From: Fistularia commersonii
Lineage: Eukaryota; Chordata; Actinopteri; Syngnathiformes; Fistulariidae
Assembly (NCBI GenBank): GCA_037954325.1
Contig: JBBMNZ010000004.1
Span: 1,889,363 to 1,953,362, forward strand
DNA: 64,000 nt
Reading direction: 5' to 3'
In this document: in pieces, positions 22,951-33,579 of the stretch
Numbering within the stretch: position 1 is the first letter of the stretch
Layout: every line of letters starts with the position of its first letter
The notes under the pieces: generated by a model
What the model saw: the letters and a program-made list of their open reading frames with translations, nothing else
Databases searched by the model: none
What the model was told of the DNA's origin: nothing
Made by a program: the position numbers and the translations under genes

Positions 22951-24490
22951 TTTCTCGACAAAAGAGAATTGGACATTATGACACAACTTCATACCTATTG
23001 TAACAAACCTAGCGTGAATGAGGGTGAAAGACAAAAAATAATTCAATTACAATCGAGTCTGGACAACATATATACTCATAGATCCCATGGTGCATTTGTT
23101 AGATCCAGAGAAAAATGAATCGAAGAAGCAGAGAAAAACTCGGCATATTTTTGTGGCTTGGAAAGAAGAGGACAAGAGAAAAATAGCCTCAGTTCTCTTC
23201 TAATTAACAACAAGGAAATTACAGATGAGGCTATAATGTCCTCAGAAATCTTTAAATTCTATAGCCACCTATACACTTCAAAATGGTCAAAAAGCGATTG
23301 TGACTCCTTTCTAACAGATATTGCTCAATATATCCCAAAAATAAACAATTACAAGCAAACCTGTGAGAAGCATTTGCCTATTGCTGGACTCGACACTGCA
23401 GTGGGCCGACTATCTCCCAACAAAGCTCCGGGTTCAGATGGTCTCACAGGAGACTTCGACAGACACTTCTGGGAGGATATAAGGGAACTCCTCTATCATG
23501 TTTTCCTGGAAATCTTTGAAACTTGGTCGCTTCCGACAACAATGACACATGGGGTTATCATTTCCATCCCCAAGCCCGGTAAAGACCCTCGCCTGTTGAA
23601 AACAGAAGACCCATCACTCTCAGAAATTCAGATCATAAACTGTTTACCTACATCTTAGTTTCCCGTCTCCAATCAGGAATCTCAGACATTATTGCAGAGA
23701 CACGATCGGGCTTTCTGAAGGACGATCAATCCACAATAATATAAAGCTTGTCATGGACAGCATAGAATACAGAGACCTCATAGAAGATAATGGCTTCATA
23801 TTCTTCTTGGACTTTTATACAACCTTTGACTCGGTCGAACATTCATTTATCATAGCGACGCTCGAACATTTTGGATTTGGTTTAAAATTCAGGAATGTGA
23901 TCCGTGGGCTCTATGAGAATATTCATAGCTGTGTCACCCTGCCAAGCGGCACCACTCCGAGCTTCCATGTTGATGTGGGAATCCCCCAAGGTTGCCCCAT
24001 CTCACCCTATTTATTTACACTTGCTACCGAAATGCTAGCCGTTTATGTTAAAAATAGCGACGATATCCAAAAGTTAGACATGTTGGGGACAGAAATTGTT
24101 ATTAGCCAGCTGGCAGATGACACAACCTTAGTTTTGAAAAATGAACATCAAGTCCCAATAAGCGTTGAAAAAATTAAAACATTCTCCAAGGCTTCAGGAT
24201 TGTCGTTAAACTTAAAGAAATGCAAACTTCTTGCGCTGCATGACTCGCCACTAAAGGAAATCAGAAATGTTCTGATCAAATCAGAAATAAAATAATTGAG
24301 CATTTTCCTATCTAAGGACCAAAAGTTAAATCAATCCAGGAACACTGAATCTAAACTCAATCAAAGTAAAGCTAAATTGAATATATGGCTCCAAAGAGAT
24401 TTACCAATATTAGGCCAGACATATTTGACTGAATTGTGGAATGTTTATCCAGATGTACATATCCAATGTATCCCAATGCTGCTCCAAATT
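22951..24490 (+). mobile_element. L1/Tx1-like LINE, RT piece (unit 1)
   Basis: Plus strand: SPNKAPGSDGLTGDF (23,420 on), IISIPKPGKDPR, then after a frameshift FFLDFYTTFDSVEH, GIPQGCPISPYLFTLATE and QLADDTTLVL (RT boxes, the last one carrying ADD). The usual Lys-Ala of the first Asp box is Thr-Thr. Frames are broken at 23,656 and 24,295. It ends where the RTE fragment was inserted. Confidence 0.88.
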
Positions 24491-25410
24491 CGTCCTCTTC
24501 TCCTTTCGGCCTTTCCCTTCAGGGGTCGCCACAGTGGGTCAACTTTCTCCATCTAACCCTATTCTCTGTATCCTCCGCTCTCATATCAACTACCTTCATA
24601 TCCTCTCTTACTACGTCCATAAATCTTCTCTTTGGTCTTCCTTGAGACCTCTTGCCTGGCAGCTCCAATTCCAGCATCCGTCTACCAATACATTGTCTAT
24701 CCCTCCTCTGTACATGACCGAACCATCTCAGTCTGGCTTCTCTGACCTTCTCTCCAAAACATCTAACATATGCTGTTCCTCTGATAGCCTCATTCCTGAT
24801 CCTATCCATCCTGGTCACTCCCAAGAGAACCTCAACATCTTCATCTCTGCAACCTCTAGTTCTGGCTGCTGTCTTTTGGTCATTGTAAGTGTTTCTAGTC
24901 CATACATCATCGCTGGTCTCACCACTGTCTTGTACACCTTTCCTTTTATTCTGGCTGATGTTCTTCTATCTCTTCGTACCCCTGACACTTTTCTCCACCC
25001 ATTCCAACCTTCTTGGACCCGTCTCTTCACCTCTTTTCCACACTCTCCGTTGCTCTGGACTGGTGATCCCAAGTACCTGAAATCCTCCAGCTTCTTGATC
25101 TCCACTCCCTGTAGCCTCACCGTTCCAGCCGAGTTCCTCTCATTCACACACATATATTCTGTCGTGATGCGACTAATTTTCATTCCTCTCCTTTCCAGAG
25201 CATACCTCCACCTCTCTCGATTTTCCTCTACCTGTTCTCTGCTCTCACTACAGATCAAAATGTCATCCGCAAACATCATGGTCCATGGGGATTCCTGTCT
25301 AACCTCATCTGTCAGCCTGTCCATCACCACTGCGAACAAGAAGGGGCTCAGAGCTTATCCCTGATGTAGTCCCACCTCCACCTTGAACTTCTCTGTTACC
25401 CCTACAAGCA
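24491..25410 (-). mobile_element. RTE-like LINE 3' fragment, unit 1
   Basis: Minus strand gives VMDRLTDEVRQESPWTMMF, FADDILICSE, then the C-terminal tail FMDVVREDMKVVDMR and stop, and the 3' end near 24,492. RT before the ADD box is missing. One frameshift splits the two frames near 24,820. The 306-codon plus-strand open frame here is its antisense. Confidence 0.88.
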
Positions 25411-25955
25411 AACTTAAGGCCAAAGAAAGGAGGGTTTCCAGATCCACAATATCCTTTTGAAATAATACATGGTAGACCATTCAGGTTACCGATGACACAT
25501 CCAGACCTTGAGGAGGCTCACACAGAAGACTCCATAGTGGAATACATAGTACAAAAAATAAAAAAAAAACGTAGACAACGAGATGTAACAGACGCAAATC
25601 ATCTGCCCGAAGCTCCTCAGCATCATGGACAACATCCATCACCCCCTGCATGGACACTGACGTCTTGTCAGAGCTCTTTCTGTTGTAGACTGATACCACA
25701 TAGGAGCTCCACTGAACGCCACAGGAGGTCTTTCCTACCTGAGGCTATCAGACTTTTTAATTCCTCTTCCCTCAGCCGCAGGGAATCTTCAATCTTTGTA
25801 GTTACTGCTAACAGTTAGAATTCATATTTCATTATATTTCTTATTCTTCCTCCTTTCTACTATTATCTATTACTGTTATGTTTTTGTACTTGAAACTCTG
25901 TCACAACAATTTCCTTCGGGATTAATAAAGTTGTTCTCATCTCATCTCATCATAT
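25411..25955 (+). mobile_element. composite of retroelement scraps, LINE 3' tail (unit 1)
   Basis: The first 150 bp read PQYPFEIIHGRPFRLP, which resembles a retroviral/retrotransposon integrase end; this is weak. From about 25,620 the plus strand reads STERHRRSFLPEAIRLFNSS, the usual C-terminal end of CR1/L2-type LINEs, followed by a 3' UTR ending GGGATTAATAAAGTTG and an ATCTC repeat. A single 108-codon frame (25,492-25,818) runs through both pieces. Repeated at 40,830-41,370. Confidence 0.7.
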
Positions 25956-26039
25956 AGTTATGGTTGACTCGCATGTTTGGTTTTGGCAAAAGTTTTACGC
26001 CGGATGCCCTTCCTGACGCAACCCTCTGCATTTATTGGA
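25956..26039 (-). mobile_element. RTE-like LINE 5' scrap before J2
   Basis: Matches the sequence at 56,815-56,902 that adjoins the 5' end of the long RTE copy (GGTTGACTCGCATGTTTGGT, TTACGCCGGATGCCCTTCCT). Also at 41,371-41,454. Confidence 0.6.
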
Positions 26040-26234
26040 GAGACACGGGCCAGTGCCGCCCTGAGGCTGCATTATTCTCCGAAAATACAATGGTGAAGGA
26101 AAATTATCTGACACTCTGTTCAAACGACTGGTGGAAAATGAAGATTGTGCATCTTTAAAATGTGGCTCCAAGTTTTCCTGCCTGTTAGTGAAGTGTTTGT
26201 GTGAGAGTCAGAGAACCGTGTCTTTACACTCAGA

Positions 26235-26273
26235 GGTTTTTGTACGACGGCTCAATGAGTTTGTGTCACTGTG
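26235..26273 (+). other. J2 recombination signal, 23-bp spacer
   Basis: GGTTTTTGT (26,235), 23 bases, CACTGTG (26,267). Identical motifs to unit 1. Confidence 0.97.
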
Positions 26274-26311
26274 GTGGACGTTCGGCGGTGGAACCAGACT
26301 GGATGTGGGAG
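26274..26311 (+). CDS. Ig light-chain J segment, unit 2
   Basis: Codes WTFGGGTRLDVG, donor GTGAGT at 26,312. Same coding sequence as J1. J-C intron 957 bp. Confidence 0.97.
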
Positions 26312-26575
26312 GTGAGTGAAATCGTTGACTTTGTCGATGTTACTGTAGACTTTATTTGAGTTTTCCCGTGAAAAAAGTTGGGTCTCCAGTGAGATCAGGT
26401 CTATTTGAGCTGAAGGAAAAAGTGGAAGGAGGCTTTCAGGTGGAAGAGTGGGGATAGAAGCAGTCGGACATAGAAGAAGAGCCTGAATCCTGGCTGATAT
26501 CAGACTCTGATCTTCAGGCTGGTAGGTTGAGTTTGTGCCGATAAAGTCAGAGAATCGTCTCTCTCTCCAGTCGGA

Positions 26576-26648
26576 GGGGTTTGTCGGGCGCCTCCATCAC
26601 TTTGTGTCGCTGTGGTGGACTTTTGGTGGAGGAACCAGACTGTCAAAG
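26576..26648 (+). pseudogene. pseudo-J, unit 2
   Basis: GGGGTTTGT, 23-base spacer, CGCTGTG, then WTFGGGTRLSK without a splice donor. The heptamer keeps the three bases nearest the coding end, so cutting is conceivable, but the product could not splice normally to C. Confidence 0.85.
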
Positions 26649-26986
26649 CCACACTGAAGCTGCTGAAGTGAAATGAGGTTCTCGAACGTGTGGAGTCGTG
26701 GCTGTTTTTCTGCAGAATTTCTGTGAAGACGCCGTCGCAGAGAGAGCAGATTAAGGCGGGTGTTTGAACATGTGCTGAACTGCTTTATCAGCTTGGATAC
26801 TGATGGAAATGTGGTTGGAAAAGAAGTCCAGTCTTTCATAGACGATTGAAATCCTTGTGAAAACGGACTGATGGTCGTCTCTGCATGTCGGATTTCTTTT
26901 CGTGATTTTCACACTTTGGAGGGATTTGATAGAAGGTCGTGTTGAACTGTTTCTGCTCAATCTGCCCGTTTGCAGACTTTGAGTCG

Positions 26987-26994
26987 ATTTGCAT
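26987..26994 (+). promoter_or_regulatory. octamer in J-C intron, unit 2
   Basis: Exact ATTTGCAT about 275 bp before C2, same position as in unit 1. Confidence 0.5.
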
Positions 26995-27268
26995 GAGAGG
27001 CTTCTTGCAGGGAAGTGAAACACTGTGTGAGTGAGTGAGTGACTGGTGGAGCAGAACAACATCTGACAGGAACTCCTTAGGAGGAGATGGACTCTCACAC
27101 AGGAAAGAGGTTTGATTGAGAGCTGGGACAGAGTCAGACTTCAGATCATGATAGCATTTTTAAGCTTCAAGCACTTCCGGGTCGCAAGTATCACCCTCAT
27201 CTCCTCGGCCGCGGAGTGCCGATGGAAAGTTGTCGAGGTCCTGCTCTAACCTGCCCGCCTTCTTCTAG

Positions 27269-27597
27269 GTGATGTTGTCCGTCCCACCCTGACGGTACTG
27301 CCCCCGTCCAGCGAGGAGCTGGAGGACGGCGACGCCACCGTCACCTGTCTGGCCCACAACGGCTTCCCCTCAGACTGGAGTCTGGCCTGGAAGGTGAACG
27401 GAGGAAGCAGCGGCAACTGGGAGCAGACCGAGAGCCGTGGGCCGCCGGGGAAGGACGGCCGCTACAGCTGGAGCAGCACCCTGAGGCTCTCAGCAGACCA
27501 GTGGACCAAGGTGGACTCTGTGACCTGTGAGGCCACCAAGAGCTCCCAGACTCCACTCAGTGAGACACTGACCACAGCCCAGTGTCTCCAGTCCTGA
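27269..27597 (+). CDS. Ig light-chain constant exon C2
   Basis: Acceptor TTCTTCTAG, stop TGA at 27,595. The open C1-set domain encodes the same protein as C1, with the two intradomain Cys, the core Trp and the C-terminal AQCLQS. Poly(A) signal at 27,692. The match to C1 across exon and intron shows a recent duplication or conversion. Confidence 0.97.
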
Positions 27598-27697
27598 CCC
27601 CTCTCTCTGCTCGGACCTCCACACCTATTTCTCTTGGCTACTCTTTGCCCTCCTCTGTCCCGTCACATGTTGACTTCCTTTGTTTCAAGACAATAAA

Positions 27698-28729
27698 CAC
27701 CTTCTCATCAAATCAACACTTGTTGTCGTCCCTCGCTTCGACTGTTTCTGGAATTTTTGGCCTTGATTGACCAAAGACACAGGCAGATGAGAGTCAAGAG
27801 TGGAGGTAGTAGTTGTTTGGGGTTCTTAGTCAACAGAAGGTGACCTACTGGAAACTGGGTGAGTCTGAGGCTGCTGCCTTGATATTGGTCAGGTAGAGGT
27901 GAGTGTAATCAGGTGAGGACAGGTGTGCGTCTTGTGCAAGGAGACAAAGAGCACACGGAAAGTACAGTGCCGTCATGGACCAAAGGTGTGTACAAGTTAA
28001 AATGGTCTTTTAGTTTCTCCTCAGTCACAATGACCCTGAAAATAGTGTGTACATTTCAGCAGATACTTTGGTCACAGGGTTTTAGGAGGTCAGTGTCAAA
28101 TTTGCTCAACCAGCAGAGAGGTGTCCTAAAAGGATCCATGTCAGGACCACTATCTGCCAGCTTTTGTCACCGGTAGAATAAATGGTGTTCAGTCACCTCA
28201 GTAAAGAGGAACCCTTTGGGCAGATCTGCGTCATAGGACATCAGTGCCGGATGACTTTCGATGGCCTTTCTGCTCCACCTGCTTTAAGGGACTTCTCATA
28301 AACATCTCCCAGCTATCTCTTCTTCTGATGACACACTGCTTGACCAGAGAGTATTCTGAAGATCACTGTGTTTCTGATAGTTACAAACCCTTGCTGCTAG
28401 ATGTACTCTCTCTTTCTTATCCTCCTTCAGGCCTGGTTCTCCACCTCTTTCTGCTCAATAGCCTCCATCTTTTCTAACGAGTATCAACTAAAGACATTGA
28501 GCGTCTTTATTGGACTTTTGTAAATGGGAGCTCTCTGATGTTGGATTGCTGACAAAAGGACATTTGTGGATAAATGTAATGAAATCATTTCATGAGGGAG
28601 TCTTGTTTTACAAAGAATGACAGATGTCACACAACTTGTGGTGAGCAGAGACCCGACACTGGTCCTCAGTGAAGTGTGTCAGTCTCTGCAGCAGCAGACA
28701 CTTCACTTTCACTTCAGTCTGACTGAGGG
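27698..28729. other. C2-V2 spacer
   Basis: Same spacer as after C1, with about 44 extra bases near 27,860-27,905 that unit 1 lacks. No gene seen. Confidence 0.5.
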
Positions 28730-28757
28730 GGTTTTTGTACGACGCTTTTTCACTGTG
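28730..28757 (-). other. V2 recombination signal, 12-bp spacer
   Basis: GGTTTTTGT, 12 bases, CACTGTG (28,751-28,757) as read on plus. Confidence 0.97.
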
Positions 28758-29243
28758 TGAACGTCCTCTGACTGTTGATGTTATGGTAACTCTGACAGTA
28801 ATAAATTGCTGCATCTTCAGTCTGGACTCCTCTGATGGTCAGAGTGAAGTCCGAGTTTGATCCACTGCCTGAAAAACGACCTGGAATTCCTGATGCTCGA
28901 CTTGTAGCCCTATAAATGAGGAGTTTAGGAACTTGTCCTTCTTTCTGTTGGTACCAGGCTAGAGCATAGTCACCATTACTATACTGGTAAACCTTCTGAC
29001 TGGTCCTACAGGAGATGGAGACGGGGTCTCCTGGAGCAGAGCTCTTTGCTGCAGGCTGAGTCACCGTGAACTGACCTCTGGACTCTGAGGATACAGACAC
29101 ACAAAGTGAAAGAGACTCCACGGCTTTGCGGGCTTCATCTCACACATAGTGATGTTGAGAGAGGAGAGGAGGTGGACTCTCTGGACTTTACCTGTGAAGC
29201 AGCAGCAGAGGAGAGTCCAGATGAGGACGGAGACCCGCGTCAT
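28758..29243 (-). CDS. Ig light-chain V gene V2
   Basis: Leader exon 29,243-29,192, V exon 29,084-28,758, same splice sites as V1. It differs from V1 mainly at the 3' end (VQTEDAAIYYCQSYHNINSQRTF versus the V1 version), that is, in framework 3 and CDR3. CDR1 and CDR2 match V1. All canonical residues are present. Likely functional. Confidence 0.96.
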
Positions 29244-29307
29244 GTTTGTGATGAGGAGGATTTGTGATGAAGGACGGCTGTCAGTCATCCAGGGTCCAAG
29301 TGTCAGG

Positions 29308-29355
29308 ACTATAAAGAGTCCCAGAGCACTGGAGCATGGAGCTGCTGATGCAAAG
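29308..29355 (-). promoter_or_regulatory. V2 promoter
   Basis: CTTTGCAT octamer-like site (29,355-29,348) and TATA-like box (29,316-29,308) placed as for V1. Confidence 0.75.
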
Positions 29356-29463
29356 CGTCTCTATGGAAATCAACGCCTGACTCCAGCCAGCACTTTCAGG
29401 GAGGTCTCATCCATGCAGATGGTTGCTTTTTCATGCTTCTTTTTGTTTCTCCTTTTGTTTTTT

Positions 29464-30877
29464 TTATTTAACCTTTATTTAACCAGGAAAAAAAGTCCGG
29501 TTGAGATTAAAAACCTCTTTTACAAGGGAGTCCTGGCCAAGAGGCAGCAGTAAGTTACAGACAGAACAACATTACAAACAGTTAAAAGAAGCAATTACAT
29601 TTTGACAAATTGACCTCTAGTGTTCTCAGTTTGGTTTTAAAAGCACTTAGTGAGATAAAATAAGGGAGTTTCCAGGCTTTTTGAAGTCTGTTCCATGCAG
29701 TGGGGGCAGCACAGGCAAAAGCCCTTTTCCGTTGTTCTGTGCTTGCAAAAGGGACTTAAAGCAACAGTCGATCATGTGATCGCAGCAGGTGAGAATCAAC
29801 AGTCCGCTTTGTGACTCAGTCACAGATGTACGAGGGCAGCAGCCCGAGCACGGCCTTATAAATAAAAGTGTACCAATGCCCCGACCTCCCGGTGCACAAA
29901 GAAGGCCATCCAACACGGGAATATAGTTCACTATGATGTGTTAACCATCTAGCGAGGCGTGATACGCGGTGTCGACTTTTTGAAGACTTTGAGCAGAGGC
30001 GTTCATGTACAGCAGATCACCGTCATCTAAAATAGCTAAAAAAGTTGCTTCTTAACATTAGAGGAGAAACACACCTTGTTTTGAAAAAGAAAACCCAGTT
30101 TAAATTTAAGTTATTTCACAAGACAGTCAATATGGGGCTTGAATGTCAAAGAGTCATCAAGTAAAACCCCGAGGTATTTCTATTCATGCACCCGCTCAAA
30201 GCCACTTCCCTTGAAAGTTGACACCACGGGAAGATCTGTAGGGACCTTCTTGCTTTTTGGAAAGATCATGAGCTTTTTTTTGTCAGCATTTAGAATCAGT
30301 TTTAGCTGCACTAGTGCGAGCTGAATCGCATCAAAAGTTTCTGCACAGATTCAATTGCTTTCACAGGGGTGGATCCAAAGCAGTAGATGATTGTGTCATC
30401 AGCATAAAGATGAACATTGGCATCTGACAGATTTTTTCCTAGTTCATTAATGTACAAAATGAACTAGAGGGGTCCTAATATTGAACCCTGTGGCACCCCC
30501 TTTTGGACACTCAAAGAGTCAGAATCCAGACCATCACATTTAACGCACTGAGTTCTGTCACTCAAGTAATTTCTAAACCAAGAAAGTACAGAGCGACAAA
30601 ATCCAAAACTGCTGATCCGATGCATTAAAACAGCATGATCTACAGTATCAAAAGCTTTCGAAAAATCAATAAAAAGCCAGGCACAATATTGCTTCTTATC
30701 AAGAGCAGAATGTATGTCATTGACCACTTTTGTGGCTGCTGTGATGGTACAATGTTTTTTCCTGAAACCTGATAGCAAATTTGAAAGAAGTTCACTAGAA
30801 AAACTTTTAGCTGATCACAAACAAGGGGTTCAATTATTTTTGATAAGACACACAAATTGGATATTGGTCTGTAGTTA
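29464..30877 (-). mobile_element. L2/CR1-like LINE, 3' part (unit 2)
   Basis: Same element and breakpoints as 13,718-15,131 (LFIDFSKAFDTVDHAVL, GVPQGSILGPL). Dead, interrupted by Tc1. Confidence 0.85.
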
Positions 30878-32502
30878 CAGTGGAATGAAAAAGTTTGGCC
30901 ACCCCTCATCATTTTCAAGATTTTCCCTTTTAAGTTATTGGTTGTTCATGACAGCAATTTCAGTTTAATATATCATATAGCAGACAAACATAGTGATATT
31001 TAAGAAGTGAAATGAAGTTTATAGGATTTACAGAAAGTGAGCAATAATTATTTAAACAAAAGTAGGCGGGTGCATAAATTTGGGCACCCCAACAGAAAAA
31101 TTACATCAATATTTAGTAAATTCTCCTTTTGCAAAAATAACAGTCTCTAAATGCTTCCTGTAGCTTCCAATGAGGGTCTGGATTCTGGGTGAAGGTATTT
31201 TTGACCTTTCTTCATTACAAAACATCTCCAGTTCAGTCAGGTTTGATGGTTTCTGAGGATGGACAGGCCGCTTTAAATCACACCACAGATTTTCAATGAT
31301 ATTCAGGTCTGGGGACTGAGATGGCCATTCCAGAATGTTGTACTTGTTCCTCTGCATGGATGCCTTAGTAGAATTTGAGCAGTGTTTAGGGTCGTTGTCT
31401 TGTTCAAGTATCCAGCCCCGGCGCAACTTCAACTTTGTCACTGATTCTTGAACATTGTTCGTACGTATCTGCTGATACTGACTGGAATCCATGCGACCTT
31501 CAACTTTAACAAGGTTGCCAGTCCCTGCACTGGCCACACAGCCCAACAGCATGATGGAACCACCACCAAATTTAACTGTGGGTAGCAAGGGTTTTTCTTG
31601 TAATGCTGTGTTCTTCCGCCATGCATACCACCTCTTGTTATGTCCAAATAACTCAATTTTAGTTTCATCAGTCCACAGCACCTTATTCCAAAATGAAGCT
31701 GGCTTGTCCAAATATGCTTTAGCGTACCTCAAGCGACTCTGTTTGTGGCGTGTGCGCAGAAAAGGCTTCTGCCATATTACTCTCCCATACAGCATGTCCT
31801 TGTGCAAAGTGCGCTGAATAGTTGAACAATGCACAGTGACACCGTCTGCAGCAAGATCATGTTGTAGGTCTTTGGAGCTGGTCTGTGGGTTGAGTTTGAC
31901 TGTTCTCACCATCCTTCGCCTCTGCTTATCTGTGATTTTTCTTGGCCTGCCACTCCGGGCCTTAACTAGAACTGTGCCAGTGGTCTTCCATTTCCTCACT
32001 ATGTTTCTCACAGTGGAAACTGACAGCTGAAATCTCTGAGCTAGCTTTTCGTATTCTTCCCTTAAACCATGATGTTTAGGTCATTTGACATTTGACAGTT
32101 GTTTTGAGGATCCCATGTTGCCACTCTTCAGAGAACATGCAAAGGGAGCAACTTGCAACTGGCCACATTGAATACCCTTTCTCATGACTGGCTTCACCTG
32201 TGTATGTAAGTCAAGGGTCAATGACCTTACCAAACAAATTTTGTGTTCCAATAATTAGTGCTAAAGGTATTCAAATCAATAAAACAACAAGGGTGCCCAA
32301 ATTTATGCACCTGCCTACTTTTGTTTAAATAATTACTGCTCACTTTCTGTAAATCCTATAAACTTCATTTCACTTCTCAAATATCACTATGTTTGTCTAC
32401 TATATGATATATTAAACTGAAATTGCTGTCATGAACAACCAATGACTTATAAGGGAAAATCTTGAAAATGATCAGGGGTGGCCAAACTTTTTCATACCCC
32501 TG
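30878..32502 (-). mobile_element. Tc1-like DNA transposon, unit 2
   Basis: TA at both flanks, ends CAGTGGAATGAAAAAG and the near-complement, long inverted repeats. Same LINE insertion point as in unit 1, so it was duplicated rather than inserted twice. It is slightly longer because it lacks the internal deletion of unit 1. Confidence 0.95.
31106..32011 (-). CDS. Tc1-like transposase, long open frame (unit 2)
   Basis: 301 codons open from RNIVRKWKTTGT to the stop. The catalytic DDE residues are visible: Asp in WTDETKIE, Asp in EQDNDPKH, Glu in SPDLNIIENLW, spaced as in Tc1 (DD34E). GRPRK, the AT-hook-like linker, is present. The first part of the paired domain is out of frame upstream: an ATG near 32,115 runs into a TGA. 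So the cut-and-paste core is intact but the N-terminal DNA-binding helices are damaged. Probably inactive without repair. Confidence 0.85.
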   Translation of the reverse strand: MRNIVRKWKTTGTVLVKARSGRPRKITDKQRRRMVRTVKLNPQTSSKDLQHDLAADGVTVHCSTIQRTLHKDMLYGRVIWQKPFLRTRHKQSRLRYAKAYLDKPASFWNKVLWTDETKIELFGHNKRWYAWRKNTALQEKPLLPTVKFGGGSIMLLGCVASAGTGNLVKVEGRMDSSQYQQIRTNNVQESVTKLKLRRGWILEQDNDPKHCSNSTKASMQRNKYNILEWPSQSPDLNIIENLWCDLKRPVHPQKPSNLTELEMFCNEERSKIPSPRIQTLIGSYRKHLETVIFAKGEFTKY

Positions 32503-33287
32503 TAGTTAAAACCGCTGGGTCACCTCCGTTTAGTCAAGGAGTAACAAAAGCCGATTTCCAAATGGCTGGAATTTCGCCACTTTGGGTGGAGAGATTGAAG
32601 AGGACTGTAAGGGGCTGTGCTCCAAAATCTGCTGCTATTTGCAGAAAATAAGATTATATCATGTCTGGACCAGAGGGTTTTTCTATGATCTAAAGTTTTG
32701 AGTGCTTTATGCACTTGCTGCACGGTAAAAGGAATAAAATTGGAAGGGATCCCCAGAAAACAATTGAGGATCTGTGCAGGAGTTTACAGAAGCTGCACCT
32801 TTTTGATCAAACAAAGATCTGCACAAGATAAAATGTTTGTTAAAGCAATTTAATATTTCAACTTTTGCATGGACCGGGACCGAGTCCTTCAGAACAAATT
32901 TTGGAAGGTCTGTGCAGACTTAATTACTGATAAAGACTTTATCATCTTCCAAAATTTGTATGGATTATTGAGATTGTCAGTTGTGACGGATAAGTAATAT
33001 TCCGATTTGGCCTTTTTGGTAAGAGAAGTGCATTTATTTCTTAGTTGGCTGAAAACAATCCACTCGCCTGCAGCATCACTTCTCCTAGCTTTGGCCCATG
33101 CCAAGTTGCGCTGATGGATCATGTCTGACAACTCTGGAGAAAAGCAGGGATTTTCACGTCCTTTCACTCTAAATTTCCTGATCGGAGCATGCTTGTTCAC
33201 AATACTCATAAAAGTTTTGTTAAAGAAAGTCCAAGCAAGATCGACATCCAGGAGCTTGTTCACTGAATTGTTTAAAGTTTCTCGTGG
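32503..33287 (-). mobile_element. L2/CR1-like LINE, middle part (unit 2)
   Basis: Counterpart of 16,726-17,511 (HAPIRKFRVKGRENPCFSPEL near 33,180). Confidence 0.8.
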
Positions 33288-33579
33288 CAGTGGTGGGCTG
33301 TCAGGGCCTGCAAGGCCTTCTCTGCTGGCCTAAAGAATATCTAAATCACAAATTCAGTTAATAATATTTTCTCCATGAATACTTCTGAAATAATTCCAAA
33401 TGGTCTGTTCACTTCCTTTCATAGCTTTTCTCCTGGTTGTGCCGCTTCCAGACATGCATTTTCATATAAAAGCATTTAACCAATCACATTTCAGCCATCA
33501 TCTGTTGCCAGGCAGGGTCAAAGTCAAAGGAGTCTGGCTGGGGGGGGCTGCACAATCAATTCTATAAGCCCTTTACGGA
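33288..33579 (+). mobile_element. truncated hAT element, left end (unit 2)
   Basis: Starts CAGTGGTGGGCTGTC and ends at the gypsy junction, as in unit 1. The flanking target copy has lost two bases (TCTCGTGG). Confidence 0.85.

Noticed and set aside
24441..25364. 307-codon plus-strand open frame
   Set aside because: Also antisense of an RTE fragment, and the same happens at 39,880-40,299.
25411..25570. endogenous retrovirus locus
   Set aside because: Only about 30 residues resemble an integrase end; no LTR, gag or env, so I do not call a provirus.
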